Positions 43,947-52,391 of a stretch of 64,000 bases of DNA are shown here, in pieces (position 1 is the first letter of the stretch; every line of letters begins with the position of its first letter). Below the pieces are notes generated by a model that worked only from the letters and a program-made list of their open reading frames with translations, had not been told where the DNA came from and did not search any database. Made by a program: the position numbers and the translations under genes. This DNA comes from Mumia xiangluensis (GTDB lineage: Bacteria; Actinomycetota; Actinomycetes; Propionibacteriales; Nocardioidaceae): the NCBI RefSeq assembly GCF_010994095.1, contig NZ_WJYO01000003.1, positions 496,001-560,000 of the forward strand, read 5' to 3'.

Positions 43947-45080
43947 ATGGAGCGAACCCGTCCGTACCGCGTCGTCGTCTGGGGCCCGGGCTACACCGGC
44001 TCGCAGGCGCTGCGGGAGATCGCTCGACGGCCCGAGCTGGACCTCGTGGGATGCGTGGCGTACTCGCCGTCGAAGGTCGGCCAGGACGCCATGGCATACA
44101 TCGGAGAGGAGCCGTGCGGCATCACGATCACCGACGACAAGGAGGCGATCTACGCGCTCGACGCCGACGTCGTCCTGTACGCCGGGGCGTCGACGCCGGA
44201 CGAGTCCGCGCGGCACGAGGAGATCACCCGGCTGCTGCGCTCGGGCAAGAACGTCGTCACCACCACCGCGTACTTCTTCCCCTGGCAGCACGGCGAGGAC
44301 TACGTCCGGCCGCTGGAGGACGCGTGTGCAGCGGGCGGTACGACGCTGCACGGGACGGGGGTGCACCCGGGGTGGTTCGTCGAGCGCTTCGCGCTGACGA
44401 GCGCGAGCCTGTGCACGTCGGTGTCGTCGATCGCGGTCCGCGAGGTGTGCGACCTCAGCCACCACGCCGGCGAGATCATCGCGGCGATCGGCTTCGGCAA
44501 GCGACCCGAGCGTCTCGGGTCCCGCACGCGCAAGGAGATCCTCAGCCGCTACTACTTCGAGTGCATCGCCGGGCTCGGCCACCTGCTGGGGCTCGAGCTG
44601 GACGAGATCGTCGCCGAGGTCGTCTACGTCCCCAGCCCGCGGACGTTGGAGTGCGCCGGGGTGACGGTCGAGGAGGGCACGGTCGCCGTCGTCGACGGCA
44701 CGTGGTCCGGCGTGGTCGGTGGCGAGACCGTGATCTCGATCCGCGAGCTGTGGTACCTCGACGCCGATCTCGTCGATCCCGCGATCACGGTGAGCTCTCC
44801 CGACATGTACGAGGTGGCCGTCGAGGGCCTGCCGATCGACGTACGGACCCGCGCCGACCTGTTCACCTCCGACACCCATGACGTCTTCGGCGTCGACGAC
44901 CGGCAGTCCGCCGCGAACCTGGCGACCGCCGTCCAGCTCGTCCAGGCGGCACCCTCCGTCGTGGAGGCGCCGCCCGGGATCCTGCTCGCCCCCGGATTCG
45001 CGTACCCGGCTGCCGACCTGCGGACCATCCCCGACCCGCTCGCTCGCCGCCCGCGGCCCATCCCAACCCTCATCCGCTGA
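43947..45080 (+). CDS. DapB/2,4-diaminopentanoate dehydrogenase-like NAD(P) oxidoreductase
   Basis: 377 aa with GGAGG 9 bases before the ATG. Rossmann start YRVVVWGPGYTGSQALREIARRPELDLVG, then VLYAGASTPDESARHEEITRLLRSGKNVVTTTAYFFPW and HGTGVHPGWFVERF. The C-terminal domain matches the DAP_DH_C type and not true DapB (no SGTSNFSKT-like signature). Such proteins recur in actinobacterial lipid and steroid gene clusters with unproven roles. Last gene of the thiolase operon; followed by a long imperfect hairpin. Confidence 0.78.
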   Translation: MERTRPYRVVVWGPGYTGSQALREIARRPELDLVGCVAYSPSKVGQDAMAYIGEEPCGITITDDKEAIYALDADVVLYAGASTPDESARHEEITRLLRSGKNVVTTTAYFFPWQHGEDYVRPLEDACAAGGTTLHGTGVHPGWFVERFALTSASLCTSVSSIAVREVCDLSHHAGEIIAAIGFGKRPERLGSRTRKEILSRYYFECIAGLGHLLGLELDEIVAEVVYVPSPRTLECAGVTVEEGTVAVVDGTWSGVVGGETVISIRELWYLDADLVDPAITVSSPDMYEVAVEGLPIDVRTRADLFTSDTHDVFGVDDRQSAANLATAVQLVQAAPSVVEAPPGILLAPGFAYPAADLRTIPDPLARRPRPIPTLIR

Positions 45081-45109
45081 CCGCCCTCCCCCTCCCCCTC
45101 GACCCGACG

Positions 45110-45170
45110 CCGCATTGGTACGCGAGTGGTCACGCGGACGACACCGGTGACCACTCCCGCACCAACGCGG
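45110..45170. terminator. Long imperfect hairpin between convergent genes
   Basis: Arms 45110-45133 and 45147-45170 pair at 21 of 24 positions around a 13-base loop. Lies between plus-strand and minus-strand gene ends (45080 and 45196), a bidirectional terminator position. There is no U-tract. Confidence 0.6.
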
Positions 45171-45195
45171 CGAGGTCAGGAGAGGACAGGAGGGG

Positions 45196-46350
45196 TCAGT
45201 ACGAGCGCGGCAGGCCGAGGGTGTGCTGCGCGACGTAGTTCAGCACCATCTCGCGGCTCACCGGCGCCGAACGCATCAGCCGCGTGAGGCCCCACAGGTC
45301 GGCGATCCCGTACTCGCTGGCGAACGCGTTGCCGCCGTGGACCTGCACGGCCTGGTCGAAGGCGAACAGCACGGCGTCGGCCGCGGCCAGCTTGGCGACC
45401 GAGGCCGACTCCCCGACCGTCGGCTCGCCGTGGTCGAACTCCCACGCGGCCTTGTAGGCCATCAGGCGAGAGAGCTCGATCTGGATCTTCGCCTCCGCCA
45501 ACGGGTGGGAGACGCCCTGGTGGGCACCGATCGGCTGACCCCACACGTCCCGGCTCTTCGCGTACGACACGGCCTTGCCCATGAAGTAGCGCCCGAGCCC
45601 GACCGCCTGCGCCGCGACGTTGATCCGCTCCGGGTTCAGGCCCGAGAAGACCTGGAGCATCCCCTTCCCCGGCACACCTCCGACGAGATTCGCCTCGGGG
45701 ACGTCGACACCGTCGAGGAAGACCGAGAACTGCCGGTCCGGCTCCTTGATCTCCATCGCGATCGGCTGGTACTCGAGCCCCGGCCGGTCGGTCTCGACGA
45801 TGAAGAGCCCGAGCTCCGCACGGCCCGACGGATCGGTCCCGGTGCGCGCGACGACCAGCACCGCATCGGCCACGTCGATCCCGGTGATGTACTGCTTCTG
45901 CCCTGACAGCCGCCATGTCCCGTTCTCGAGGCGCGCAGTGGTCGCGAGGTTCGGGGCGTTCGACCCCGACCCCGACTCGGTGATCGCGAACGCCATCTTC
46001 TGCTGTCCGGACGCGAGCGCGGGAAGCCAGCGGCGCTTCTGGTCCTCGGTCCCGAAGTCGTCGATGATCGGGCCGCACATGCCGGCGACGATGAGGAAGA
46101 TCAGCGGGCATCCCTGGGCCGCGAGCTCCTCGATCACGATCGCCATCTCGTAGATGCCGCCGCCACCCCCGCCGTACTCCTCGGGGAGGTTGACGCCCCC
46201 GAAGCCCTGCCCGAACACGGTGCTCCACAGCTCGTCGACGAACACCCCGCCTGTCGTGCACTTCACGAAGTAGTCGTGGCCGAAGCCCGCCCCGATCTCG
46301 GCGACTGCCGCTCGGATCGCCGCGTGCTCGGGTGATTCTCGAAAGTCCAT
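45196..46350 (-). CDS. Acyl-CoA dehydrogenase (unpaired)
   Basis: 384 aa from ATG 46350 with GAGG upstream. EEYGGGGGGIYEMAIVIEELAAQG, AITESGSGSNAPNLATTARLENGTWRLSGQKQYITG and SGLNPERINVAAQAVGLGRYFMGKAVSYAKSRDVWGQPIGAHQGVSHPLAEAKI are clear. The C-terminal motif is RLMRSAPVSREMVLNYV with no EGT. Glu in the PER segment of helix G is the likely base (isovaleryl-type position). Single gene reading from operator D, diverging from the crotonase/IpdAB-like operon. Confidence 0.87.
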   Translation of the reverse strand: MDFRESPEHAAIRAAVAEIGAGFGHDYFVKCTTGGVFVDELWSTVFGQGFGGVNLPEEYGGGGGGIYEMAIVIEELAAQGCPLIFLIVAGMCGPIIDDFGTEDQKRRWLPALASGQQKMAFAITESGSGSNAPNLATTARLENGTWRLSGQKQYITGIDVADAVLVVARTGTDPSGRAELGLFIVETDRPGLEYQPIAMEIKEPDRQFSVFLDGVDVPEANLVGGVPGKGMLQVFSGLNPERINVAAQAVGLGRYFMGKAVSYAKSRDVWGQPIGAHQGVSHPLAEAKIQIELSRLMAYKAAWEFDHGEPTVGESASVAKLAAADAVLFAFDQAVQVHGGNAFASEYGIADLWGLTRLMRSAPVSREMVLNYVAQHTLGLPRSY

Positions 46351-46391
46351 GCCAACCTCTTCGCCGGATCGGGTGCTCCGTCCCACCTTGC

Positions 46392-46417
46392 CAGCCAACT
46401 AGTCGGTTGACTAGAGT
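46392..46417. promoter_or_regulatory. Operator copy D with plus-strand -10 box
   Basis: CAGCCAACTAGTCGGTTG at 46392-46409 (17 of 18 to consensus). TAGAGT (46412-46417) follows after 2 bp and fits a start site about 24 bases before the ATG at 46448, which has GGAGGGG. The minus side has no clear -10 hexamer. Confidence 0.66.
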
Positions 46418-46447
46418 CGAGCGACAGTTCCGGCACGGAGGGGATCC

Positions 46448-47359
46448 ATGAGCGATGTCGCGTTCGCCCTCGACCACCACGTCGCGACCCTCACGTTGTC
46501 GCGACCGGACTCGCTCAACGCACTGAGCGACTCGATGCTCGACGAGCTCGTCGCGCTCTTCGACCGCTGCGACACCGACGACGACGTGCGCTGCATCGTC
46601 CTCACGGGCGCGGGCCGTGCCTTCTCCGCGGGCGCCGACCTCAGCGGAGGCGCCGACACCTTCGCCGACTGGTTCGGCGGCGGGGACTCAGCCGGCGCAG
46701 CGGCCGATGCGGGCGAGCAGGCGTCGTGGCGCGAGCCGCGCAGAGACGCCGGCGGTGTCATGGCCCTGCGGATCTACGACTCGCTCAAGCCCGTCATCGT
46801 CGCTCTCAACGGCCCGGCCGTCGGCGGCGGCGCGTCGCTCACCTTGCCTGCGGACCTCCGTCTGGCATGTCCCGAGGGGACGATCGGCTTCGTGTTCACC
46901 GCACGGGGGCTCGTCCCCGAGTCGTGCTCGAGCTGGTTCCTCCCCCGGCTCGTCGGCATGTCGACCGCTCAGGAGTGGATCCTCACGTCACGCAAGATCG
47001 GGGCCGACGAGGCCCTGGCAAAAGGCCTGCTGCACGCGGTGCACCCGGCGGACCGCCTGATGGACGAGGCGTACGCGATCGCCGACCGCATCAGCACGCG
47101 CACGGCCCCGGTCTCGGCCTCGCTCGCGCGCCGGATGCTGTGGCGGTCGCTCGAGCTCCCTCATCCGATGCGCGCGCACGAGATCGAGACACGCGCCCTC
47201 GACGCCCGCAGCACCAGCGCCGACGTCCGCGAGGGCGTGACGGCCTTCCTCGAGAAGCGACCGCCGCAGTTCCGCGCCCGCGTCAGCACCGACCTCCCCG
47301 ACGTCTTTGCCTCCCTTCCCACGCCGGCGTACGTCGCGCCGCGGCTCGCGAAGGACTGA
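46448..47359 (+). CDS. Crotonase-fold protein (EchA-like), isomerase-like acid position
   Basis: 303 aa, longer than usual (about 260) because of a Gly/Ala/Asp-rich insert, DTFADWFGGGDSAGAAADAGEQ, after the first oxyanion segment GAGRAFSAGADLSGGA. GGGAS replaces GGGxE and Phe is at the PE position. A single Glu is in ARGLVPESCSSWFLPRLVG, the isomerase position. Directly upstream of an IpdAB-like pair, recalling the mycobacterial echA20-ipdA-ipdB order of steroid C/D-ring degradation; orthology is not proven. Confidence 0.85.
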   Translation: MSDVAFALDHHVATLTLSRPDSLNALSDSMLDELVALFDRCDTDDDVRCIVLTGAGRAFSAGADLSGGADTFADWFGGGDSAGAAADAGEQASWREPRRDAGGVMALRIYDSLKPVIVALNGPAVGGGASLTLPADLRLACPEGTIGFVFTARGLVPESCSSWFLPRLVGMSTAQEWILTSRKIGADEALAKGLLHAVHPADRLMDEAYAIADRISTRTAPVSASLARRMLWRSLELPHPMRAHEIETRALDARSTSADVREGVTAFLEKRPPQFRARVSTDLPDVFASLPTPAYVAPRLAKD

Positions 47360-47364
47360 CACCG

Positions 47365-48252
47365 ATGCCGGACAAGGTGATGACGGCCGCGGAGGCGGTC
47401 GGGCTGATCCGTGACGGCGACGTCGTCGGGCTCCAGGCCGGACCGACGCAGTGCGCACCGATGAGTCTCGTGCGCGCACTCGTCAGGGCCGGCCGGCGCG
47501 ACCTTCATGCTGTCTCGCTCAGCGGGTCGATGGCCCTGGACTGGCTCGCGACCAGCGGAGCGCTCACCCGCCTCACGACCGCGGCCGTGACGATGGAGAG
47601 CTACGGCATGTGCCGCCAGGTCCGGCGTGCCGTCGAGTCGGGCGTCGTGGGGTTCGAGGAGCTGTCCGAGACCGCTCTGCTCGCCCGCCTCGGCGCGGCC
47701 GCCCGAGGACTCCCCTTCCTGCCCACCCGCGGCATGCTCGGCTCCGACCTCCTGTCCGTCGGCAACGCTCATCTCGCGGTGATCGACGACCCGTTCGGGG
47801 GGCCGCCGGTCGTCGCCTGCCAGGCACTGCGACCCGACGTCGCGCTCCTGCACGCCCATCGGGCGGACGCCGACGGCAACGTCGCGGTCGACCCCGGCCC
47901 GCGCCACCCGATGACCACCCTGCTGCCGCGTGCCAGCGACCGGGTGGTCGTCAGCGTCGAGGAGATCGTCGACGCCGACACGCTCCGCGAGCATCCGGAG
48001 CAGACCATCCTCCCGAGCTTCGCGGTGGACGCCGTCGTCCTCGCGCCGTACGGGGCCCACCCGACGTCGCTCTTCCCGCGGTACGACTACGACGCGGCGG
48101 CCTTCCAAGCCTGGGTGGACGCGTCGCGCGACCCCGCCGACGCCGAGGCGTTCCTCGCCTCGTACGTGCACGGACCGGCGACGCACGACGACTACCTCGC
48201 CCTCGTCGGTGCCGACCGCCTGTCCGCTCTCACGATGGAGCGGGCGTCGTGA
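47365..48252 (+). CDS. CoA-transferase alpha subunit, IpdA/glutaconate CoA-transferase-like
   Basis: 295 aa. MPDKVMTAAEAVGLIRDGDVVGLQA at the N-terminus, LPFLPTRGMLGSD, ALLHAHRADADGNVAVDPGP and VVVSVEEIVDADTLREHP match the GctA/IpdA family. IpdAB in Mycobacterium is a CoA-dependent hydrolase that opens the last steroid ring rather than a transferase. This pair may likewise be a cyclic-ketone CoA hydrolase. GTGA overlap with the beta subunit; starts 6 bp after the crotonase gene. Confidence 0.82.
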   Translation: MPDKVMTAAEAVGLIRDGDVVGLQAGPTQCAPMSLVRALVRAGRRDLHAVSLSGSMALDWLATSGALTRLTTAAVTMESYGMCRQVRRAVESGVVGFEELSETALLARLGAAARGLPFLPTRGMLGSDLLSVGNAHLAVIDDPFGGPPVVACQALRPDVALLHAHRADADGNVAVDPGPRHPMTTLLPRASDRVVVSVEEIVDADTLREHPEQTILPSFAVDAVVLAPYGAHPTSLFPRYDYDAAAFQAWVDASRDPADAEAFLASYVHGPATHDDYLALVGADRLSALTMERAS

Positions 48253-49085
48253 GCGGCGCGAAGCGGTCGACGGAGGCACAGCCCGGCGACGCTCCGTCCA
48301 CCAGCTACTCGGTCGACGAGCTCGTCGTGAGCCGTCTCGCTGCGGAGCTCGCGGACGACGACCAGGTGCTCAACGGCCTGTCGTCGTTCGTCCCCGTCTG
48401 CGCGATCGAGCTGGCCCGGCGGACGCACGCGCCCGGCCTCGTATGGGTCGCGGGCGGGACCGGTGTCTCGCCGTCACACCCGAGGATGACGGCGTCCACC
48501 TTCGAGTGGCCGCTGTGGGACAGCGCGCTGATGTACGTCGACGTGGCCACCGAGCTGTGGGACTGGGTGGCCGACCCGCGGCGCTTCCGCACGTTCTTCG
48601 CCGGCGCCGCCCAGCTCGACGCCTTCGGCAACGCCAACATCTCGGTCGTCGGCGACTACCACCGCCCCCGCGTACGCCTCTCGGGGACGGCGGGTCTGGC
48701 CGACATGAGCGTGCTCGACAAGCGGATCGTGTACGTCGTCACCGACCACGACCCGCGCACGCTGGTCGAACGCGTCGACTTCCGGTCCGGAGTCGGCTTT
48801 CTCGACGGGTACGGCGAGCGCGCGCGCCGCGGCCTGGGAGGCGGGCCGGCGCTGGTCGTCACGAACCTCGCCGTGTTCGACTTCGCGCCGTCCTCGCAGC
48901 GGATGCGGCTCCGTACGGTGCATGCAGGGCACACCGTCGACGACGTCCTCGCCGCCACCGGGTTCGTCCCCGTGATCGCCGACGACGTCACCGTCACCCC
49001 GGCGCCGACCGTCGCGCAGGTGGCGCTCCTGCGCGACGAGATCGACCCCGAGGGCTACCGTCGACGCGGCTTCCCCGCTCGGTGA
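48249..49085 (+). CDS. CoA-transferase beta subunit, IpdB/GctB-like
   Basis: 278 aa from GTG 48249. YSVDELVVSRLAAELADDDQVLNGLSSFVPVCAIELARRTHAPGLVWVAGGTGVSP, then FFAGAAQLDAFGNANISVVGDYHRPRVRLSGTAGLADMSVLDKR. The second block is the conserved GctB/IpdB core (AQVDxxGNxN, GSGG-like loop). No clear SENG-type Glu is seen, as expected for the IpdB branch. Forms the heteromer with the upstream subunit. Convergent with the 49095 gene. Confidence 0.82.
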   Translation: MSGAKRSTEAQPGDAPSTSYSVDELVVSRLAAELADDDQVLNGLSSFVPVCAIELARRTHAPGLVWVAGGTGVSPSHPRMTASTFEWPLWDSALMYVDVATELWDWVADPRRFRTFFAGAAQLDAFGNANISVVGDYHRPRVRLSGTAGLADMSVLDKRIVYVVTDHDPRTLVERVDFRSGVGFLDGYGERARRGLGGGPALVVTNLAVFDFAPSSQRMRLRTVHAGHTVDDVLAATGFVPVIADDVTVTPAPTVAQVALLRDEIDPEGYRRRGFPAR

Positions 49086-49094
49086 CCCGCGAGG

Positions 49095-49859
49095 TCACCG
49101 CCCCGTGAAGACCGGGTCGCGCTTCTGCGCGAACGCCGCGAACGCCTCCGCCACGTCGGTCGTCCCGGTCGCGACGACGGCAGCAGCCGCCTCGGCGTCG
49201 AGCTGGGCGTCGAACGCCGTCTCGTACGAGGCGTGGAGGAGCTGCTTGGTCAGCCTCTGGGCGACCGGCGCGCCTGCGGCGAGCCTGCCGGCGACCTCGC
49301 GGGCGCGTGCGAGGAGGGTGTCGTCGGGGACGACCTCCGCGACGATGCCGAGCGCCGCCGCCTCGTCCGCGCCGACCGGCTCACCGAGCAGCGCGAGCCG
49401 CTTCGCCGTCTGCATTCCGACGATCCGGGGCAGCAGCCACGAGCTGCCGAAGTCTGGGACGAGTCCGCGCTTGACGAAGACCTGGCAGAACACCGCACGC
49501 TCCGACGCGACGGTGAGGTCCGCGGCCAGCGCGATGCTCATGCCCGCCCCGTACGCCGGGCCGCCGACCGCGGCGACGACGGGCTGCGGGAGCCGGTGCA
49601 AGGCGCGCGCAGTCTCCTGGATGCGTCCCATGATCGCGACGACCGACTCGTCCGGCACCGTCTCCGCGAGGTGTGCGCCCGAGCAGAAGGCGCCCGGCGC
49701 GCCGGTGATCAGCACGGCACGGTCGCCCGACGATCCCGCGACCTGGCGCAGAGCGTCGCCGAGCGCCGCGAACTCGTCCGGCGTGAGCGCGTTGCGGCGC
49801 TCTGGCGCGTTCAGGGTGATCTCGACGACCCCGTCGCCGCGGACGACATCGATGCTCAT
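49095..49859 (-). CDS. Crotonase-fold protein, Asp at isomerase position
   Basis: 254 aa. GAPGAFCSGAHLAETVP and GPAYGAGMSIALAADLTVASERAVFCQVFVKRGLVPDFGSSWLLPRIVG. The classical Glu pair is Ser and Phe; Asp in LVPDFG sits where PaaG-type isomerases have theirs. Predicted enoyl-CoA isomerase (PaaG-like or delta3,delta2). ATG overlaps the MaoC gene stop; last in the operon 53258-49095, whose other genes supply a MaoC hydratase, CoA ligase and SDR. Confidence 0.84.
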   Translation of the reverse strand: MSIDVVRGDGVVEITLNAPERRNALTPDEFAALGDALRQVAGSSGDRAVLITGAPGAFCSGAHLAETVPDESVVAIMGRIQETARALHRLPQPVVAAVGGPAYGAGMSIALAADLTVASERAVFCQVFVKRGLVPDFGSSWLLPRIVGMQTAKRLALLGEPVGADEAAALGIVAEVVPDDTLLARAREVAGRLAAGAPVAQRLTKQLLHASYETAFDAQLDAEAAAAVVATGTTDVAEAFAAFAQKRDPVFTGR

Positions 49860-50734
49860 GCGGTCGCCTCGTGGGCGGCGACCACGATCTCCCCGCCCGA
49901 CAGCGCGGGCGCACCGTCGCGGTCGAGAACCTGAGTCGTGAAGAGGATCCTGTCCGATGCGACCCACACCGCGGTACGCAACGTCTCTCCCGGGAAGACG
50001 ACCCCGGCGAACCGCGCCTCGAGCGACCGCACCGCCGACGACCGCCCGTCGAGCACGCGGTCGACGACGGCCCGGCAGACCGCCCCGTAGGTGCACAGAC
50101 CGTGCAGGATCGGGCGCGGGAAGCCCGCCGCGGAAGCGACCTCCGGATCGCTGTGCAGCGGGTTCCGGTCTCCGAGGAGGCGGTAGAGCAGGGCCTGCTG
50201 CGGGAGGATCGTCGTCTCCAGGATGTGGTCCGGCGCGCGGTCGGGCGGTGCCGGCGGACCGTCGGGGCCTCGATCACCGCCGAACCCGCCCTCACCGCGG
50301 GAGTACATCCGCATGCTCGACGTCCACAGCGGCTCGCCGTCGGAGCCCACTGCCTCGCTGTCCACGACGATGATCGCGGCGGACCCCTTGTCGTACAGCG
50401 CGGCGACCCCGGTGGACACCTCGGCCTTGCCGTCGCGCGGGATCGGGCGGTGCAGCTCGACCCGCTGGCTCGCGTGCAGGATCGTGCTCAGGTCGACGTC
50501 GACCCCCGGAAAGCTCACCGCCGGCGGTGAGGTCGCGCGCAGGGTCGGCGCGACCACCGCGAAGGTCGGCAGCACCTCCTCTCCGCGCTCGGTCGCGTAC
50601 GCGAGCTGCCGCACGTCGGTCGGATCGGCGCCGGCTCCGAGCGCGAGGTGGTAGAGGAGGACGTCGGACTCCTGCCAGCTGATCGGCGTGACCGAGGGCG
50701 GTGCGTCGAGGGCGGCGGAGGGGTCGATGGGCAT
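49856..50734 (-). CDS. MaoC-type (R)-enoyl-CoA hydratase, double hotdog
   Basis: 292 aa with AAGGAG upstream. The C-terminal hotdog carries the hydratase-2 motif YRLLGDRNPLHSDPEVASAAGFPRPILHGLCTYG, with catalytic Asp and His. The N-terminal half is a degenerate hotdog (VLPTFAVVAPTL onward), as in MFE-2 hydratase and HtdX/HtdY proteins. It hydrates trans-2-enoyl-CoA to (3R)-hydroxyacyl-CoA. It pairs logically with the MFE-2-like (3R)-specific SDR in the same operon, giving an R-specific beta-oxidation branch. Confidence 0.88.
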   Translation of the reverse strand: MPIDPSAALDAPPSVTPISWQESDVLLYHLALGAGADPTDVRQLAYATERGEEVLPTFAVVAPTLRATSPPAVSFPGVDVDLSTILHASQRVELHRPIPRDGKAEVSTGVAALYDKGSAAIIVVDSEAVGSDGEPLWTSSMRMYSRGEGGFGGDRGPDGPPAPPDRAPDHILETTILPQQALLYRLLGDRNPLHSDPEVASAAGFPRPILHGLCTYGAVCRAVVDRVLDGRSSAVRSLEARFAGVVFPGETLRTAVWVASDRILFTTQVLDRDGAPALSGGEIVVAAHEATA

Positions 50735-50738
50735 CGGT

Positions 50739-52388
50739 CTAGCTCCTTGCGGTGGTGAGGTCTTCGGGGTTGCCGGGTTCAGTGGCCAGAGCTTCGTTCG
50801 TCTCCTGCCGGACGGTGACCCGGCGGATCTTGCCGGACGCGGTCGTCGGCAGCTGGTCCACGAACCGCCATGCGATCGGGATCTTGAACCGCGCGACTTT
50901 GCCGGTCAGGTGAGCAGTCAGCTCGTCGGTCGAGATCTCCGCCCCCGGGACGGGCACCACGACTCCGGCGACCGTCTCGCCCAGCCGCGCGTCGTCGACA
51001 CCGACGAGCACCGCGGCCGCGACCTGTGGCAGCTGCACCAGCAGCTCCTCGACCTCAGCCGGGTAGATGTTCTCGCCCCCGCGGATGATGACGTCCTTCG
51101 CGCGGTCGCGGAACTCGATGTACCCGAGCTCGTCCATCGCCCCGACGTCGCCGGTACGAAGGAAGCCGTCCTCCGTCATCGTCGCCGCGGTCTGCTCCGG
51201 GTCCTGCCAGTACCCGGCCATCACGTTCGGGGACTGCACCTGGATCTCGCCGGGCACACCGACCGGGCAGGTCTCGCCGGTCAGGACATCAGCAATCCGG
51301 ACTGTGGCTCCCGGGAGCGGTCTGCCGACCGTACGCGACAAGGTCTCCGGATCGTCCGCGACATCGGTCGAGGTGATGAGCGGGCACTCCGACTGGCCGT
51401 ACCCGATCACGGTCGGCGCCCCCAGCTGGTCACGGATCCGCTCGACGACCGCACGGCTCACGGTGGCGCCTCCGAGGCCGACGGAGGCGATCCCCGCGTC
51501 GCGCGCGTCGTCGCCGAGCCGGTCGAGGAGGTCGACCAGCATCGTCGGGACGCCGCCGAGCCGGGTGATCACCCCCGTACGCAGGAGGTCGGTCGCCTCG
51601 CTCGGGTTCCACCGGTCGACCACGACGAACGATCCCCCGCCGAGCGGGCCGCCGAAGACGACGAAGCACGAGCCTCCGATGTGGTGGTACGGGACAGGGT
51701 TGAGCCAGACGTCGTCGTCGCCGATCACATCGTGGTGGTTGCGTTGGAACGCCCCGTTGACCGCGGCCCGGTGGCTCACGACGGCACCCTTGGCGCGGCC
51801 CGTCGTTCCTGAGGTGAACTGGATGAGGAACGGGTCCTCTGGCGCGACCACAGGGAGGTCGCCCACCGGCTGCGACGCAGCCCACGGGAGCAAGTCGTCG
51901 AGCGCGACGACCTCGATGCCGCCGACCAGCCCGGTCGCCCGGGGCTCGAGGTCGTCGCCGGCGACCGTCGCCCCCGCGAACACGATCGACGGAGTCGTGA
52001 GCCCCACGCCGTGGCGGACCTCATCGTCGCTCCAGCCGGTGTTGAGCGGCGTCAGGATCGTCCCGGCGTACGCGCACGCGTAGTGCAGCAGCACGTACGA
52101 GACGGAGTTGCGGCCCCAGACGCCTACCCGGTCGCCGGGCGCGAACCGCCCGGCGAGGGCGCCCGCGATCGTCCGGGCATCACGGTCGAGCGCGGCGTAC
52201 GACAGCTCCCGCCAGGCGCCGTCCTCACGCCACCGCAGCGCCGGCGCATCGCCGAGCTCGGGCAGCCGGCGGGCGAGCATCTGAGGGAGCGACTCCTCGA
52301 GCACGTCGTCGAGGCGGTCGGCCTCCCAGTACGCGAGGGAGCCGATGCGTCTCCGCCCGTTGGTCGGAACGGCACTCGTCTGGCTCAT
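50739..52388 (-). CDS. Acyl-CoA synthetase (FadD-like)
   Basis: 549 aa. IQFTSGTTGRAKGAVVSH loop, GYGQSECPLIT, LRTGDVGAMDELGYIEFRDRAKDVIIRGGENIYPAEVEE and LPTTASGKIRRVTVRQET with the A10 Lys intact. It has a long N-terminus (MSQTSAVPTNGRRRIGSLAYWEADRLDDVL). Activates an acid for the surrounding SDR/MaoC/isomerase steps. Spaced 3 bp from the SDR upstream and 4 bp from the MaoC gene downstream. Confidence 0.87.
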   Translation of the reverse strand: MSQTSAVPTNGRRRIGSLAYWEADRLDDVLEESLPQMLARRLPELGDAPALRWREDGAWRELSYAALDRDARTIAGALAGRFAPGDRVGVWGRNSVSYVLLHYACAYAGTILTPLNTGWSDDEVRHGVGLTTPSIVFAGATVAGDDLEPRATGLVGGIEVVALDDLLPWAASQPVGDLPVVAPEDPFLIQFTSGTTGRAKGAVVSHRAAVNGAFQRNHHDVIGDDDVWLNPVPYHHIGGSCFVVFGGPLGGGSFVVVDRWNPSEATDLLRTGVITRLGGVPTMLVDLLDRLGDDARDAGIASVGLGGATVSRAVVERIRDQLGAPTVIGYGQSECPLITSTDVADDPETLSRTVGRPLPGATVRIADVLTGETCPVGVPGEIQVQSPNVMAGYWQDPEQTAATMTEDGFLRTGDVGAMDELGYIEFRDRAKDVIIRGGENIYPAEVEELLVQLPQVAAAVLVGVDDARLGETVAGVVVPVPGAEISTDELTAHLTGKVARFKIPIAWRFVDQLPTTASGKIRRVTVRQETNEALATEPGNPEDLTTARS

Positions 52389-52391
52389 CGG

